Both the position numbers and the translations under genes were made by a program. The notes under the pieces were generated by a model. It ran no database searches. It was not told where the DNA came from and saw nothing but the letters and a program-made list of their open reading frames with translations. A stretch of 60,161 nt of DNA from Leptospira kanakyensis (GTDB lineage: Bacteria > Spirochaetota > Leptospiria > Leptospirales > Leptospiraceae): assembly GCF_004769235.1 (NCBI RefSeq), contig NZ_RQFG01000022.1, positions 1 to 60,161 on the forward strand. Direction: 5' to 3'. Position 1 is the first letter of the stretch; each line of letters starts with the position of its first letter. This document shows positions 16,087-24,706 of this stretch, piece by piece.

Positions 16087-16878
16087 TCATTGTCCTATTA
16101 AATGTGATAAGGCAACGGCGAGTGCATGAGAAACGTTTAAAGAATCAATTTTGTTTTTCATGGGTATGTAAACTAACTCATCGGATAGGTTTAAGATCCC
16201 TTCTTCGATCCCATCTGCTTCATTTCCGACCACTAATACAAAATTATTCTGTTTTTTCATTCCATAGATGGATTTTGTTTTGGACAACAATATCTCTCCG
16301 TCTTTGGGTAGGGATAAGGCTAAAATTTTAGTTCCTGTTTCCTGTAAATTTCGTATCGTTTCCGTTAGGTTATGAACTCTCACTAGCTGTATTTGAAAAA
16401 GTGAACCCATCGATACTCTGACACTCCTACGTAAATAGGGAGAAGCCGATTTCGAATCAAAAAGGATGGATTGGATCCCAAAAGCCGCCGCGGTACGAAG
16501 TATGGATCCAATATTTTCACTATCGACAATCGAGTTGAGAAGAAGCATCGGAGTTTTGGTTTCTGAGACGGAATTCCATCGCTGGAATCCTACCGCCATA
16601 AATCCTTGATGTACTGAAAAACCAATTGTTTCTTCGAAGATTTGTTTTTCGGCAATAAAACATTTGTTAGCGTCTTTTAGTTTGGATTGGATCAAGTTTT
16701 TGTGTTTCTCCAAATATTTTGGCATACAAAATACCGATTCGACTCGGAGGTTTGAATTCAAAAGACGAACTGCTGTTTTTTCATGATCCGCAATGAATGT
16801 ATCGGACGGGTCTTCCTTTGCTTTGAGGAGTTGGTAGGAAGTGAGCCTTGGATCGAGGGGGGAGTGGATGATCTGCAT
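16087..16878 (-). CDS. SpoU/TrmH-family RNA 2'-O-methyltransferase
   Basis: A 263-residue SPOUT methyltransferase. The three family motifs are present: DSENIGSILRTAAAFG (motif 1 with Asn and Arg), VLVVGNEADGI (motif 2) and IPMKNKIDSLNVSHALAVAL (motif 3), forming the knotted S-adenosylmethionine site. The N-terminal 110 residues resemble the substrate-binding domain. The ATG at 16878 fits the family beginning; an in-frame GTG at 16971 adds 31 residues that do not look like the family. The target could be tRNA or 23S rRNA. Confidence 0.87.
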   Translation of the reverse strand: MQIIHSPLDPRLTSYQLLKAKEDPSDTFIADHEKTAVRLLNSNLRVESVFCMPKYLEKHKNLIQSKLKDANKCFIAEKQIFEETIGFSVHQGFMAVGFQRWNSVSETKTPMLLLNSIVDSENIGSILRTAAAFGIQSILFDSKSASPYLRRSVRVSMGSLFQIQLVRVHNLTETIRNLQETGTKILALSLPKDGEILLSKTKSIYGMKKQNNFVLVVGNEADGIEEGILNLSDELVYIPMKNKIDSLNVSHALAVALSHLIGQ

Positions 16879-17024
16879 TATGTCACATTGCCCCGGAAGA
16901 GCCCCCGCCCTGAATAGGGTGGTGGAGGCGGGCTTGTGGGCTTCTCCGGATTTGCCTAACACAAATCTCACATCCCGGCAACCAAAGATCTTTTTTACTA
17001 AAAATTTTTCCTAATAAGTTCATA

Positions 17025-17558
17025 TTAACTAATATGATACGTTGATTGGACAAATCCATTCGGAAATGGCATAGTCCGAATGTGTTTTAATTTTATTTCT
17101 TGCTTACAATTTGTAAATAGTGGCAACCCCGATCCAAGTAATATGGGAACCTGGGTGATTGTAATTTCATTTAACATAGATTTGTCTATAAAACTTTGGA
17201 TCACTAATCCTCCATCAACATAAGCTGATTTGATTTGTTTTTCTTCCAATGTTGAGTTGAGGTCATTTAAGGTTCCATGAAAAATCTTAATAGGAAAGTG
17301 AGAATCATATTTATAATTTTTGTTTCGTGTTAAAACAAAAACAGGAATGGATTCAAAAGGGTACGTTTCAAAGGTTAATACCGTCTCAAAAGTAGTTCTG
17401 CCCATAATGATACAGTCGATATTCTCCATAAACGAAGAATAACCAAAATCGTTGTTTTCGATTGTATATTCCTTAGATGTTAGCCAGTCAATAGACCCGT
17501 CGGTTCTAGCAATAAACCCATCTAGACTAGTTGCAATAAATGCTTTATATTTTATCAT
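17025..17558 (-). CDS. DHFR-like reductase family protein
   Basis: A 177-residue protein of the dihydrofolate reductase / RibD C-terminal fold. The start IKYKAFIATSLDGFIARTDGSIDWL is typical of the YwjB/YyaP group. MENIDCIIMGRTTFETVL, the tail of the NADPH-binding part AYVDGGLVIQSFI and ITITQVPILLGSGLPLF follow in order. The substrate is not known and it is unlikely to be the housekeeping DHFR. It diverges from a TetR gene with two strong palindromes between them, which suggests inducible expression. Confidence 0.87.
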   Translation of the reverse strand: MIKYKAFIATSLDGFIARTDGSIDWLTSKEYTIENNDFGYSSFMENIDCIIMGRTTFETVLTFETYPFESIPVFVLTRNKNYKYDSHFPIKIFHGTLNDLNSTLEEKQIKSAYVDGGLVIQSFIDKSMLNEITITQVPILLGSGLPLFTNCKQEIKLKHIRTMPFPNGFVQSTYHIS

Positions 17559-17571
17559 AGGTAATAATTAT

Positions 17572-17606
17572 TCTACAGTGTAGATATTTTGTTCTACACT
17601 GTAGAA
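17572..17606. promoter_or_regulatory. Paired TetR operators
   Basis: TCTACAGTGTAGA (17572-17584) and TTCTACACTGTAGAA (17592-17606) are two near-identical palindromes spaced 20 bp centre to centre, that is two helical turns. They lie between the divergent reductase and tetR genes, and the second abuts the tetR ATG at 17607. The local TetR very probably binds both. Confidence 0.75.
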
Positions 17607-18158
17607 ATGGGTTTGAAAATGAAACAAAAAATTATCCAAACAGCTCTAAAAATTTGTGAAAAAGACGGATACGAATCCTTTAGCATGAGAAAATTAGCTA
17701 CAAAATTAGAGTTAGATCCAATGGCAATTTATCACTACTTCGATAATAAAGAGGAACTAACGAAGGCAATGGTGGGACAAGTTTTTGACCGCTTTGAGCA
17801 GAAAACCTTAATCAAGTTCAAAAATCCAAATTTAGCGTTAAAAAAATATCTCCTTGGGTATTGGAATTTGTTTATTGAATATCCTGGTTTGTCTTTGTAT
17901 TTAATCAAAAATTCTTATGACGGTTTTCCTTCTGTAGTTTCCCTCAACCAAAATTTGCAAAACTTGTTCCATGCAGTTTGTCCTAGTCATCACGATACGG
18001 AAAAAATACTGCATATCATAATTGATTTTATCCACGGCAATGCACTTGCAGTTTCTCAAATTCCCAAAGGAAAGTTAAAAAACTCAAAAATTAGCCAGAA
18101 TCAGAGGGAATTTGAATCTTCGTTAGCTTATCTTTTGGATCAGTTCATCAGAGCATAA
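17607..18158 (+). CDS. TetR family regulator
   Basis: A 183-residue repressor from the ATG at 17607 (a second ATG at 17619 is possible). The DNA-binding domain covers the first 55 residues with FSMRKLATKLELDPMAIYHYF and NKEEL. The rest is helical ligand-binding domain, with no recognised ligand. A palindrome occupies the bases right up to the start codon, leaving no room for a Shine-Dalgarno, so the message may be leaderless. It is divergent from the DHFR-like reductase it probably controls. Confidence 0.87.
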   Translation: MGLKMKQKIIQTALKICEKDGYESFSMRKLATKLELDPMAIYHYFDNKEELTKAMVGQVFDRFEQKTLIKFKNPNLALKKYLLGYWNLFIEYPGLSLYLIKNSYDGFPSVVSLNQNLQNLFHAVCPSHHDTEKILHIIIDFIHGNALAVSQIPKGKLKNSKISQNQREFESSLAYLLDQFIRA

Positions 18159-18217
18159 CCACCTAAGTATAGTTTTAGGAGCGTTCGTGAATTCTTAGTT
18201 TAGTAAATTTCCCTTCA

Positions 18218-18257
18218 TTTTTTTCATTTGTAGTTGAAAAAATTACAATGAAAAAAA
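18218..18257. terminator. Long A/T-tract hairpin
   Basis: TTTTTTTCATTTGTA (18218-18232) pairs with TACAATGAAAAAAA (18244-18257) with a single extra base. It lies after the tetR stop and 36 nt before the histidine kinase ATG. It could be a bidirectional terminator or an operator for the kinase gene. The stem has few G-C pairs, so terminator strength is uncertain. Confidence 0.4.
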
Positions 18258-18293
18258 CTATTTCTTTGGAATCGAAAATTTCCAGACCACCTA

Positions 18294-20090
18294 ATGAACA
18301 TTGATCCTCGTACAGTCGTTTTTATCAATATCATCGGATGTTTGTTGATGTCCGGAGGTCTGTGGTTTGCAGCAAGGGGGTATTTTCAAAGATTACGTTT
18401 TGTAAAAGACTGGTCAATGGCAACTTTGATACAAGCGTTGGGATGGATTGTAATGGGAGCACTACGAGGCATTATCCCCGATTGGATTTCTATCAGCATT
18501 GGAAATACACTGATTTTACTTTCCTTGGTATATTCAAATAATATAATTCTTGTTATGTTCGATAAAAAACCGATGTGGAAATTAGGTACTTTATCTGTCA
18601 TTGTTACGTTAATTCTCCTGATATTACATCAGTTTTCAGATTTTGCCCCTAAGTATAGGATTTCGATCATTTCTTTTGCATCCAGTTTGCCGTTGCTTTT
18701 GTCTTCAAAAACTATTTTAGGTGCTAATCGACAGGCTCGGTTATCCAGTCGTTTTGCAGCATTTTTCTTTTTGTCATGTGGAATATTTTTATTCATCCGT
18801 TTTTTGTATTATACATTTTTTGAAGTTTCTGTTGCGCAAATTGCATTTGGTAAAGGACCCATTCAGGACATTACTTATTTATTTTTTTATGTAACCTCTG
18901 TGATGATGACATTTGGTTTTTTGATGATGTGCATAGATATCTTTATTAAAGATAAAGAGGAAAGTGAACAAAAGTATAGGTTACTTGCCGAAAACACCAC
19001 AGATGTGATTTGGGTTTTGAACTATGACGAACAAAAATATCTCTATGTTAGCCCCTCGGTTATCAACATCACTGGATTCTCTTCAGAAGAAGTAATTACA
19101 CATACTTTACAAGATTCACTAACATCTGCTTCTCTCCAATATGTTTGGGAGGTTTTACCCAAACGAATCCAGGAATTTAAAGAAACGGGTGAAAGGATAC
19201 CGTTTAGCGATGAAGTAGAACAATATTGTAAAGACGGTTCAACAAAATGGATAGAAGCAAATACTGTATTCCAATGGAATCCTAACGGTACAATTAATAT
19301 CCTTGGAGTATCTAGAAATATTGATAAACGTAAAAAAGCGGAGATAGAAAAAGACAAATTTTATTCCGAATTGCAGTTGTTAAATCATACGAAAGATAAA
19401 TTTTTTTCTATCATCGCTCATGATTTAAAAGGACCGATTGGTGGAATGAACACCTTTGCGGGAATGATTTTAGAAGATTTGGATACGAGACCTCTAAAAC
19501 GTACAAAAAACGACCTCAGCATACTTTTCCAATCTTCCGGCGAAGTGTATGTATTGTTAGAAAACTTACTTACTTGGGCTCGCGCTCAAACAGGTGAGAT
19601 TTCATTTTTTCCAGAATCTATTTCTTTGTTTCGATCAATTGAGTCTTCCATTGCATCTGCATCTTTTTCAATTCAGAACAAATCAATTGTAGTAAAAAAT
19701 TCGTTAGATCCTAATGTTTCGGTGTATGCAGATGAAAAGATGGTTGAAACTATACTGCGAAATCTAATTTCCAATGCAGTGAAATATTCTCATCCCGGCG
19801 GAGAAATTCGTATTTCCTCGGAAACTATAATGGATGATGTGCAAATTGTTATCGAAGACTTTGGTACCGGTATGACAGAAGAGATTAAAAACAATTTGTT
19901 TCGTATCGATGCAAAACAAAAAAGTATGCCTGGTACGATCGGAGAAAGAGGTACAGCACTTGGTTTGATTTTATGTAAAGAGTTTATTGAAAAACATGGC
20001 GGCAGTATTCATGTGGAAAGCTATTTAGGTAAGGGGTCTCGTTTTTATTTTACCTTACCTAAAGAATCAAGTGTTCTTATTCGGGGATAA
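18294..20090 (+). CDS. Membrane PAS histidine kinase
   Basis: A 598-residue hybrid-free sensor kinase. About seven membrane helices fill residues 5-225, then a PAS domain (about 230-350, YRLLAENTTDVIWVLN to SRNIDKRKKAE). The HisKA segment has the phospho-accepting His near residue 375 in FFSIIAHDLKGP. The HATPase domain shows the N box LRNLISNAVKYSHPGGE, G1 DFGTGM and G2 GTALGLILCKEF. The signal sensed and the response regulator are unknown, and no regulator gene is adjacent. It converges on the ABC exporter operon with a 14-bp overlap. Confidence 0.9.
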   Translation: MNIDPRTVVFINIIGCLLMSGGLWFAARGYFQRLRFVKDWSMATLIQALGWIVMGALRGIIPDWISISIGNTLILLSLVYSNNIILVMFDKKPMWKLGTLSVIVTLILLILHQFSDFAPKYRISIISFASSLPLLLSSKTILGANRQARLSSRFAAFFFLSCGIFLFIRFLYYTFFEVSVAQIAFGKGPIQDITYLFFYVTSVMMTFGFLMMCIDIFIKDKEESEQKYRLLAENTTDVIWVLNYDEQKYLYVSPSVINITGFSSEEVITHTLQDSLTSASLQYVWEVLPKRIQEFKETGERIPFSDEVEQYCKDGSTKWIEANTVFQWNPNGTINILGVSRNIDKRKKAEIEKDKFYSELQLLNHTKDKFFSIIAHDLKGPIGGMNTFAGMILEDLDTRPLKRTKNDLSILFQSSGEVYVLLENLLTWARAQTGEISFFPESISLFRSIESSIASASFSIQNKSIVVKNSLDPNVSVYADEKMVETILRNLISNAVKYSHPGGEIRISSETIMDDVQIVIEDFGTGMTEEIKNNLFRIDAKQKSMPGTIGERGTALGLILCKEFIEKHGGSIHVESYLGKGSRFYFTLPKESSVLIRG

Positions 20091-20952
20091 CTTTCGTTCC
20101 CGACGTTACTGCATCACCTGGATATAATATCACAGACTCTCCTTCGTTAAGCCCAGTTTTGATCATACTGATGCCCTCACTCTGATTTTCTACTTCAACA
20201 AATCGTAATCGTGCTTTCTTTTTTTCCACGGTAAACACTGCCCATTTTTCATCTTCGCGAAATAATGCTGAGGTAGGTATTACGATTACATTTGGTTTTT
20301 CAAATAAAATTATTTTACATTCTAATTCATAACCATCGCCAATATCTGAGGGTGGATCAAATTTAATAGAAATGGGTACACGTTGTTCTTCTACTCCCAA
20401 AGAAGAAATTTTTGTTATCGCAGATGGCTCAATATTAGATATAGATCCTTCTAAAACATTTTCACCAAAACCTGTGATTAAGGTTTTATCGTTTATATCT
20501 AGATCAGGCATATCTTCTGATAGAATAAATGCCGATATTTCTATTTTTCTCAAATCCCCATAGTCCAAAATTTTTTCACCCATTGTCACAGGTCCTGCAC
20601 TTTCTCGATACACTTTTAGAATTTGCCCATCGGAACTTGATTTTACAGTTTTAACGACGTCCCAATCAACTGTAAGTAGAGTGTTCCCTTTTTTAATTCT
20701 GTCTCCTGCATGGAGTTCAACACGACGCATAACGCCATTTACAGGAGCGTAAGCAGTATAAAGTTCTTTGATTTTTGTTTTCCCTTGGACTGAGAGGATT
20801 TGTTGGTAAACACCTTTTTTAACAATCGCTATTTCAACTGGTTTGGGATCTTTTCTTAAAATTAAAAAAGAAATAACTAAAAACAAAATAACCCCAATGA
20901 TAATTTTAGTATTTTTTGTTTTTAATAATTCCAGAATTGATTCTTTAGTCAT
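20077..20952 (-). CDS. Periplasmic adaptor (HlyD/MFP family) of an ABC exporter
   Basis: A 291-residue membrane fusion protein. One N-terminal membrane helix (IIIGVILFLVISFLIL) is followed by the biotinyl-lipoyl-like hairpin region VNGVMRRVELHAGDRIKKG and beta-barrel segments ending VILYPGDAVTSGTKVIPE. The coiled-coil hairpin is very short or absent, so it may not reach an outer-membrane channel like HlyD. It lies 1 nt after the permease gene and is the last gene of the three-gene operon. Confidence 0.85.
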   Translation of the reverse strand: MTKESILELLKTKNTKIIIGVILFLVISFLILRKDPKPVEIAIVKKGVYQQILSVQGKTKIKELYTAYAPVNGVMRRVELHAGDRIKKGNTLLTVDWDVVKTVKSSSDGQILKVYRESAGPVTMGEKILDYGDLRKIEISAFILSEDMPDLDINDKTLITGFGENVLEGSISNIEPSAITKISSLGVEEQRVPISIKFDPPSDIGDGYELECKIILFEKPNVIVIPTSALFREDEKWAVFTVEKKKARLRFVEVENQSEGISMIKTGLNEGESVILYPGDAVTSGTKVIPE

Positions 20953-20953
20953 G

Positions 20954-23302
20954 TCATTCTCTCACTTTTAATACACTTAATAAGTCCATAGTTTTTAATT
21001 TTCTATATACAATCACAAAACTGATCAGGGCAGTGGTTATTGCCAAAAGAATTGAATAGTAGTAAGTTGAAGGATAAATGACGGCTGGAACCTTGAATCC
21101 TTCTGTTTCGTTACTATTTAATATCAGATTTGCTAATTGGTTCCCAAAAAAACAACCTACGGGAATGGCTATCAGTATTTGCCAAATGAGCTCCCAAGCG
21201 ATAATTTCAAAAACTTCCTTTAAGGTAAAACCTAATATTCGTAAACTTCCCAACTCATAAATTCGTTCGGATAAAGTGATCATCGCAGTATTGTAAATCA
21301 CACCAATGGAAATAATAATTGTAAATATTAAAATAATGATAGAAGTCGATTGTAGTGATCTTTGCATCACTTCTTTGAAACCATTTAGGATTGCGGATTT
21401 TGAATATAAGCCGATGACTAATGAATTGTCTTTAAACTCTTGGATTAAATTTTTATCTTCCTCAGGATCTGTTTTTAGTAGAGCTGTATTGATTAAGTTT
21501 CCTTCGTTTAAAATTCGATTGAGATTTGCCCTGTTGATAAAAACACCCTGGCCCAGAATTTCATTGGCAAACGCAGAAACTACAACAGGAATTTTTCTTT
21601 TTTCGCCATCCAGAGTTTCAATGGTAATGGTTTCTCCTCTTTTGATTCCCATTTTCAATGCTAGGTCGGTATTCATCATGATTCCGTACACGGGAATATC
21701 AATTGGTTGTAAATTTTGATTTAAGATTCGTCTTAGTTCTGATCCTTCTGATATCCCTGTTAGAATGCTATCTTTTGTTTTTCTATCCTTTGTGATTTTG
21801 ATTGGAATGGATCTTTGTCCTTCTGCCAAAAATACACCTTTCTTTTCTTTGATATCGAATAGAATGGAATCATCTACCGGGATTCGAAACACTAAAGTCA
21901 GAGTTTCTCTTTGAATGGTATTAAATTGTAAATCTAATAATGTACCTACAGTATCTTGGATGAAGTTTCCAATAATCATAATCATGATCGAAGTCGATAA
22001 ACCTAAAATTGTGAGAATCGTTCGAGTCGGACGTTTAAATAGATTTCTTAGAACCATTCGATGGATTGTTCTAAGATTAGTAATCCAACCTTCCCAAAAA
22101 GAGATAGTGTAAGCGCCGGGTGGAGCAGGTCGCATAGCTTGTGCTGGATCTAGTTGGATGATACTTCGTAAAGAAATAAAAGTCCCAATCCCGCCAATTA
22201 AAATTCCAAAACCAATACTGAATAGGGCTAAAAGTGGAGGAAAAATAGGAAGTAATTGTGGGAATTTATAGAACCTTCCGTACAGTTCAGTGAGTCCGTT
22301 CCCTAGAAAATAACCAATTGAAACTCCGGCAACACTGCTAACTGCTGTTATGCAGGTAATTAATTTTAAATAGTGAATGATAATGTCTTTGGAACCATAA
22401 CCCAATGCACGTAAGGTTGCAATTTGTTCTCTTTCTTTTGAAATCAATCGGTTCGATATGATATGTAATAAAAAAGCGGCAATGGCTAAAAAGATTCCAG
22501 GTAAAAAAACAGCTGTCGTTTTAAGTTGCCTAAATTCATCGTTTAAAAAAGAATCTGATGGCAATCGTTTGCGTTCTTTGGCACCAGATCCTCCAAACTC
22601 ATCTAAGATAACGTCCAAGTCTTTTATTGTTCTTAATCTTTCTTCGCCTTCGGATGCAAAATGGAAAACTACTTGGTTAAAGGCGCCTTCGAAATTGAAA
22701 TTAGCCTCCATCGCTTCCCGTTTCATCCAGATGATTCCATAGTGTTTGTCATCAGGCATAGGGTTTCCTGGACGGAAAACATATACAAATTCAGGAGACA
22801 AACCAACGCCCGTTACATGGAGGAAAACACGTTTTCCTCCAATGATGGATGATAAAACAGAACCTGGCCCTAAATTGTTGGCAACAGCAAAATTTTCACT
22901 AATGATCACATCCTCGTTTTGTTTGGGTAAAAAGCCGTTTTTTAGGTATAAAGTGTTAATATGTTTTGGCAATGAAACTAATTGTGCAGCGGATGGATAA
23001 ACTTCGCCTTCCAAATCCAAAACAATTTCTTTGGAAATTCTAGTTTCGAATTTGGATATTCCTGGGAGAGAAACAATTTTGGATTCAATGTAAGAAGGTG
23101 CTCTGTTCAAATATACAAAACCTTCACATAGGTTTTGTTTGGTGTAAAAATTTAATTTGGCATCTAATAAAGAAAAATATGCCGCCCAGGACGCAGAAAA
23201 ATAACTAATCCCTGCCGCAATTACTAGTCCAACGGTTAATCCTTGCATGGAGATCGATTTAAGATCTCGAAGTAACTTTAGATTTAAAGTTTTCCCAATC
23301 AC
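20954..23302 (-). CDS. ABC exporter permease, FtsX/MacB type
   Basis: A 782-residue permease with two FtsX-like halves. One membrane helix near residue 25 is followed by a periplasmic domain to about 260, then three helices with LRALGYGSKDIIIHYLK. A second set begins around 415 (RTILTILGLSTSIMIMIIG), with a periplasmic domain and a last FtsX unit (LGSLRILGFTLKEVFEIIAWEL). Its GTG start overlaps the ATPase stop as GTGA; a TTG one codon earlier is possible. Such permeases extract or export lipids, lipoproteins or peptides rather than import solutes. The substrate is unknown. Confidence 0.88.
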   Translation of the reverse strand: MIGKTLNLKLLRDLKSISMQGLTVGLVIAAGISYFSASWAAYFSLLDAKLNFYTKQNLCEGFVYLNRAPSYIESKIVSLPGISKFETRISKEIVLDLEGEVYPSAAQLVSLPKHINTLYLKNGFLPKQNEDVIISENFAVANNLGPGSVLSSIIGGKRVFLHVTGVGLSPEFVYVFRPGNPMPDDKHYGIIWMKREAMEANFNFEGAFNQVVFHFASEGEERLRTIKDLDVILDEFGGSGAKERKRLPSDSFLNDEFRQLKTTAVFLPGIFLAIAAFLLHIISNRLISKEREQIATLRALGYGSKDIIIHYLKLITCITAVSSVAGVSIGYFLGNGLTELYGRFYKFPQLLPIFPPLLALFSIGFGILIGGIGTFISLRSIIQLDPAQAMRPAPPGAYTISFWEGWITNLRTIHRMVLRNLFKRPTRTILTILGLSTSIMIMIIGNFIQDTVGTLLDLQFNTIQRETLTLVFRIPVDDSILFDIKEKKGVFLAEGQRSIPIKITKDRKTKDSILTGISEGSELRRILNQNLQPIDIPVYGIMMNTDLALKMGIKRGETITIETLDGEKRKIPVVVSAFANEILGQGVFINRANLNRILNEGNLINTALLKTDPEEDKNLIQEFKDNSLVIGLYSKSAILNGFKEVMQRSLQSTSIIILIFTIIISIGVIYNTAMITLSERIYELGSLRILGFTLKEVFEIIAWELIWQILIAIPVGCFFGNQLANLILNSNETEGFKVPAVIYPSTYYYSILLAITTALISFVIVYRKLKTMDLLSVLKVRE

Positions 23303-24012
23303 CAACTAACCTCAGATACTGGTTTTTTGTGTGCATTTAAGGAATCAGAGATAACCGTTCCATCTTTCACTAAAATGATTCTATCTGCAATTTGAGCAAT
23401 GGATTCGTTATGAGTAATGACAATGGTTGTTGTTCCTAATTCCTTGTTGATACCTGTGATTGCTTCTAAAACAATACGTCCAGTTTTAAAATCAAGTGCA
23501 CCTGTTGGTTCATCACAAAGTAATAACTCAGGTTTTTTTGCGATAGCCCTTGCAATGGCAACTCTTTGTTGTTCTCCACCAGAAAGTTGGGCAGGGAAAT
23601 GGTTTTTTCTCTCTGCCATTTTTACTAGTGTTAACGCTTCCAACGGACTCATTGATTTATCAGAGAGATCCGTCACCAAACGAACATTTTCTTCAGAAGT
23701 AAGACTTGGGATTAAATTATAAAATTGAAAAACAAAACCAACATGATTCCGTCTGTAGAGAGTGAGGCCTTCATCATTTTCTAAGGTTAATGTTTTGCCA
23801 TGGAACAAAACCTCACCAGTACTTGCAGTATCTAGTCCCCCTAAGATATTAAGAAGAGTTGATTTTCCTGAACCAGAAGCGCCTAACATTACAGTCAACT
23901 CACCTTCATTAAATGTTAAATTTACCGAATGCAGTGCCACTAATGGAACTTCACCAACTTGGTAAGTTTTACCAAGATTTTTAGTTTGAAGGAGAATTTT
24001 GGATTTTTTCAT
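23299..24012 (-). CDS. ABC exporter ATPase, LolD/MacB type
   Basis: A 237-residue ATPase. Walker A is [10 protein letters not shown], the Q loop [13 protein letters not shown], the signature [15 protein letters not shown], Walker [13 protein letters not shown] and the switch His is in [12 protein letters not shown]. The pattern is that of MacB/LolD/FtsE mechanotransmission transporters. It is first in the operon ATPase-permease-adaptor and probably powers the 782-residue permease. Confidence 0.92.
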   Translation of the reverse strand: MKKSKILLQTKNLGKTYQVGEVPLVALHSVNLTFNEGELTVMLGASGSGKSTLLNILGGLDTASTGEVLFHGKTLTLENDEGLTLYRRNHVGFVFQFYNLIPSLTSEENVRLVTDLSDKSMSPLEALTLVKMAERKNHFPAQLSGGEQQRVAIARAIAKKPELLLCDEPTGALDFKTGRIVLEAITGINKELGTTTIVITHNESIAQIADRIILVKDGTVISDSLNAHKKPVSEVSW

Positions 24013-24125
24013 TTTAAAATTTCCAGATAAAAATTAAAAACTCTTAAAACTACAAATTTGCCATTTGGATTGGATTCTGTGAACTGAAAATTCTGCCCTT
24101 TTTTGAATCGATGGATTGATCTTTC

Positions 24126-24353
24126 TCAATCCCGAAAGAAGATTGAAACTACTTTTGTTTTCGAAGTGAACCCCGATATTATTTCTATATTTTTTTTTGG
24201 AACTTTGAAGTGTTTTGCAAGTTGTGCGATCAATTCTTCGTTGGCTTTCCCATCAACTGGAGGAGACTTTAGTCGGACAATACATTCTGTTTCAGTAATA
24301 AAGTCGATGCCTGGATTTTTATTGTTTGGTTTTACCTTTACTGTTAATTTCAT
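24126..24353 (-). CDS. DUF167 (YggU) family protein
   Basis: A 75-residue protein with the family core VKPNNKNPGIDF, then the signature SPPVDGKANEELIAQLAKHF and an ending IISGFTSKTKVV. This is full length for the DUF167/YggU family, a small alpha/beta fold of unknown function. It appears to be a single gene upstream of the ABC exporter operon on the same strand. Confidence 0.88.
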   Translation of the reverse strand: MKLTVKVKPNNKNPGIDFITETECIVRLKSPPVDGKANEELIAQLAKHFKVPKKNIEIISGFTSKTKVVSIFFRD

Positions 24354-24429
24354 AAAATCTTAATTCAAATGATTCGTTCTCTAAACCAATAGGATTTTTT
24401 TGGGCGCCTCGAATCCGTTTGGTGAACGA

Positions 24430-24515
24430 TATTTTTTAGAGAAACGATCCCGCTCTCCGCTCCAATCTTTCGCATTCGCGAAAGGATTTCCGCTACGATC
24501 GGTGGCGCTGGAACA
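24430..24515 (-). repeat. Dispersed hairpin repeat, copy B
   Basis: This is an inverted copy of the repeat at 3952-4026: on the minus strand it reads AGCGGAAATCCTTTCGC, a short loop, GCGAAAGATTGGAGCGG, then ATCGTTTCTCTAA. GCGC and GATCG precede the core as in copy A. It occupies the non-coding stretch 24354-24706 between the YggU-like gene and the Amt-cyclase gene. Confidence 0.7.
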
Positions 24516-24661
24516 AAGTCTAAGCAAGTTGCTCATATTGTAAACAAATTCAAATGAATTTTGATTGAATCTTATCTATTTAAAATGGTTGTTAGGTGAA
24601 ATAAATTAGAATTCGACTTGCTGGACAGAAAGAGACTAAAATCATTCTCTTTGATTAAATC

Positions 24662-24683
24662 ATTTAGATAGATCCATCTAAAT
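24662..24683. promoter_or_regulatory. Palindrome upstream of the Amt-cyclase gene
   Basis: ATTTAGAT (24662-24669) and ATCTAAAT (24676-24683) form perfect 8-bp arms around a 6-bp centre, 23 bp before the ATG. Its place next to the ribosome-binding site fits a repressor operator. The binding protein is unknown. Confidence 0.45.
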
Positions 24684-24706
24684 AAAATTTGATGTAGAGG
24701 GTAGGG

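Noticed and set aside
16879..16971. N-terminal extension of the RNA methyltransferase from a GTG at 16971
   Set aside because: The added residues do not resemble the SpoU family and the ATG at 16878 starts at the family boundary.
24103..24363. Plus-strand frame opposite the YggU-like gene
   Set aside because: It is the complement of a full-length DUF167 gene and has no family motif itself.
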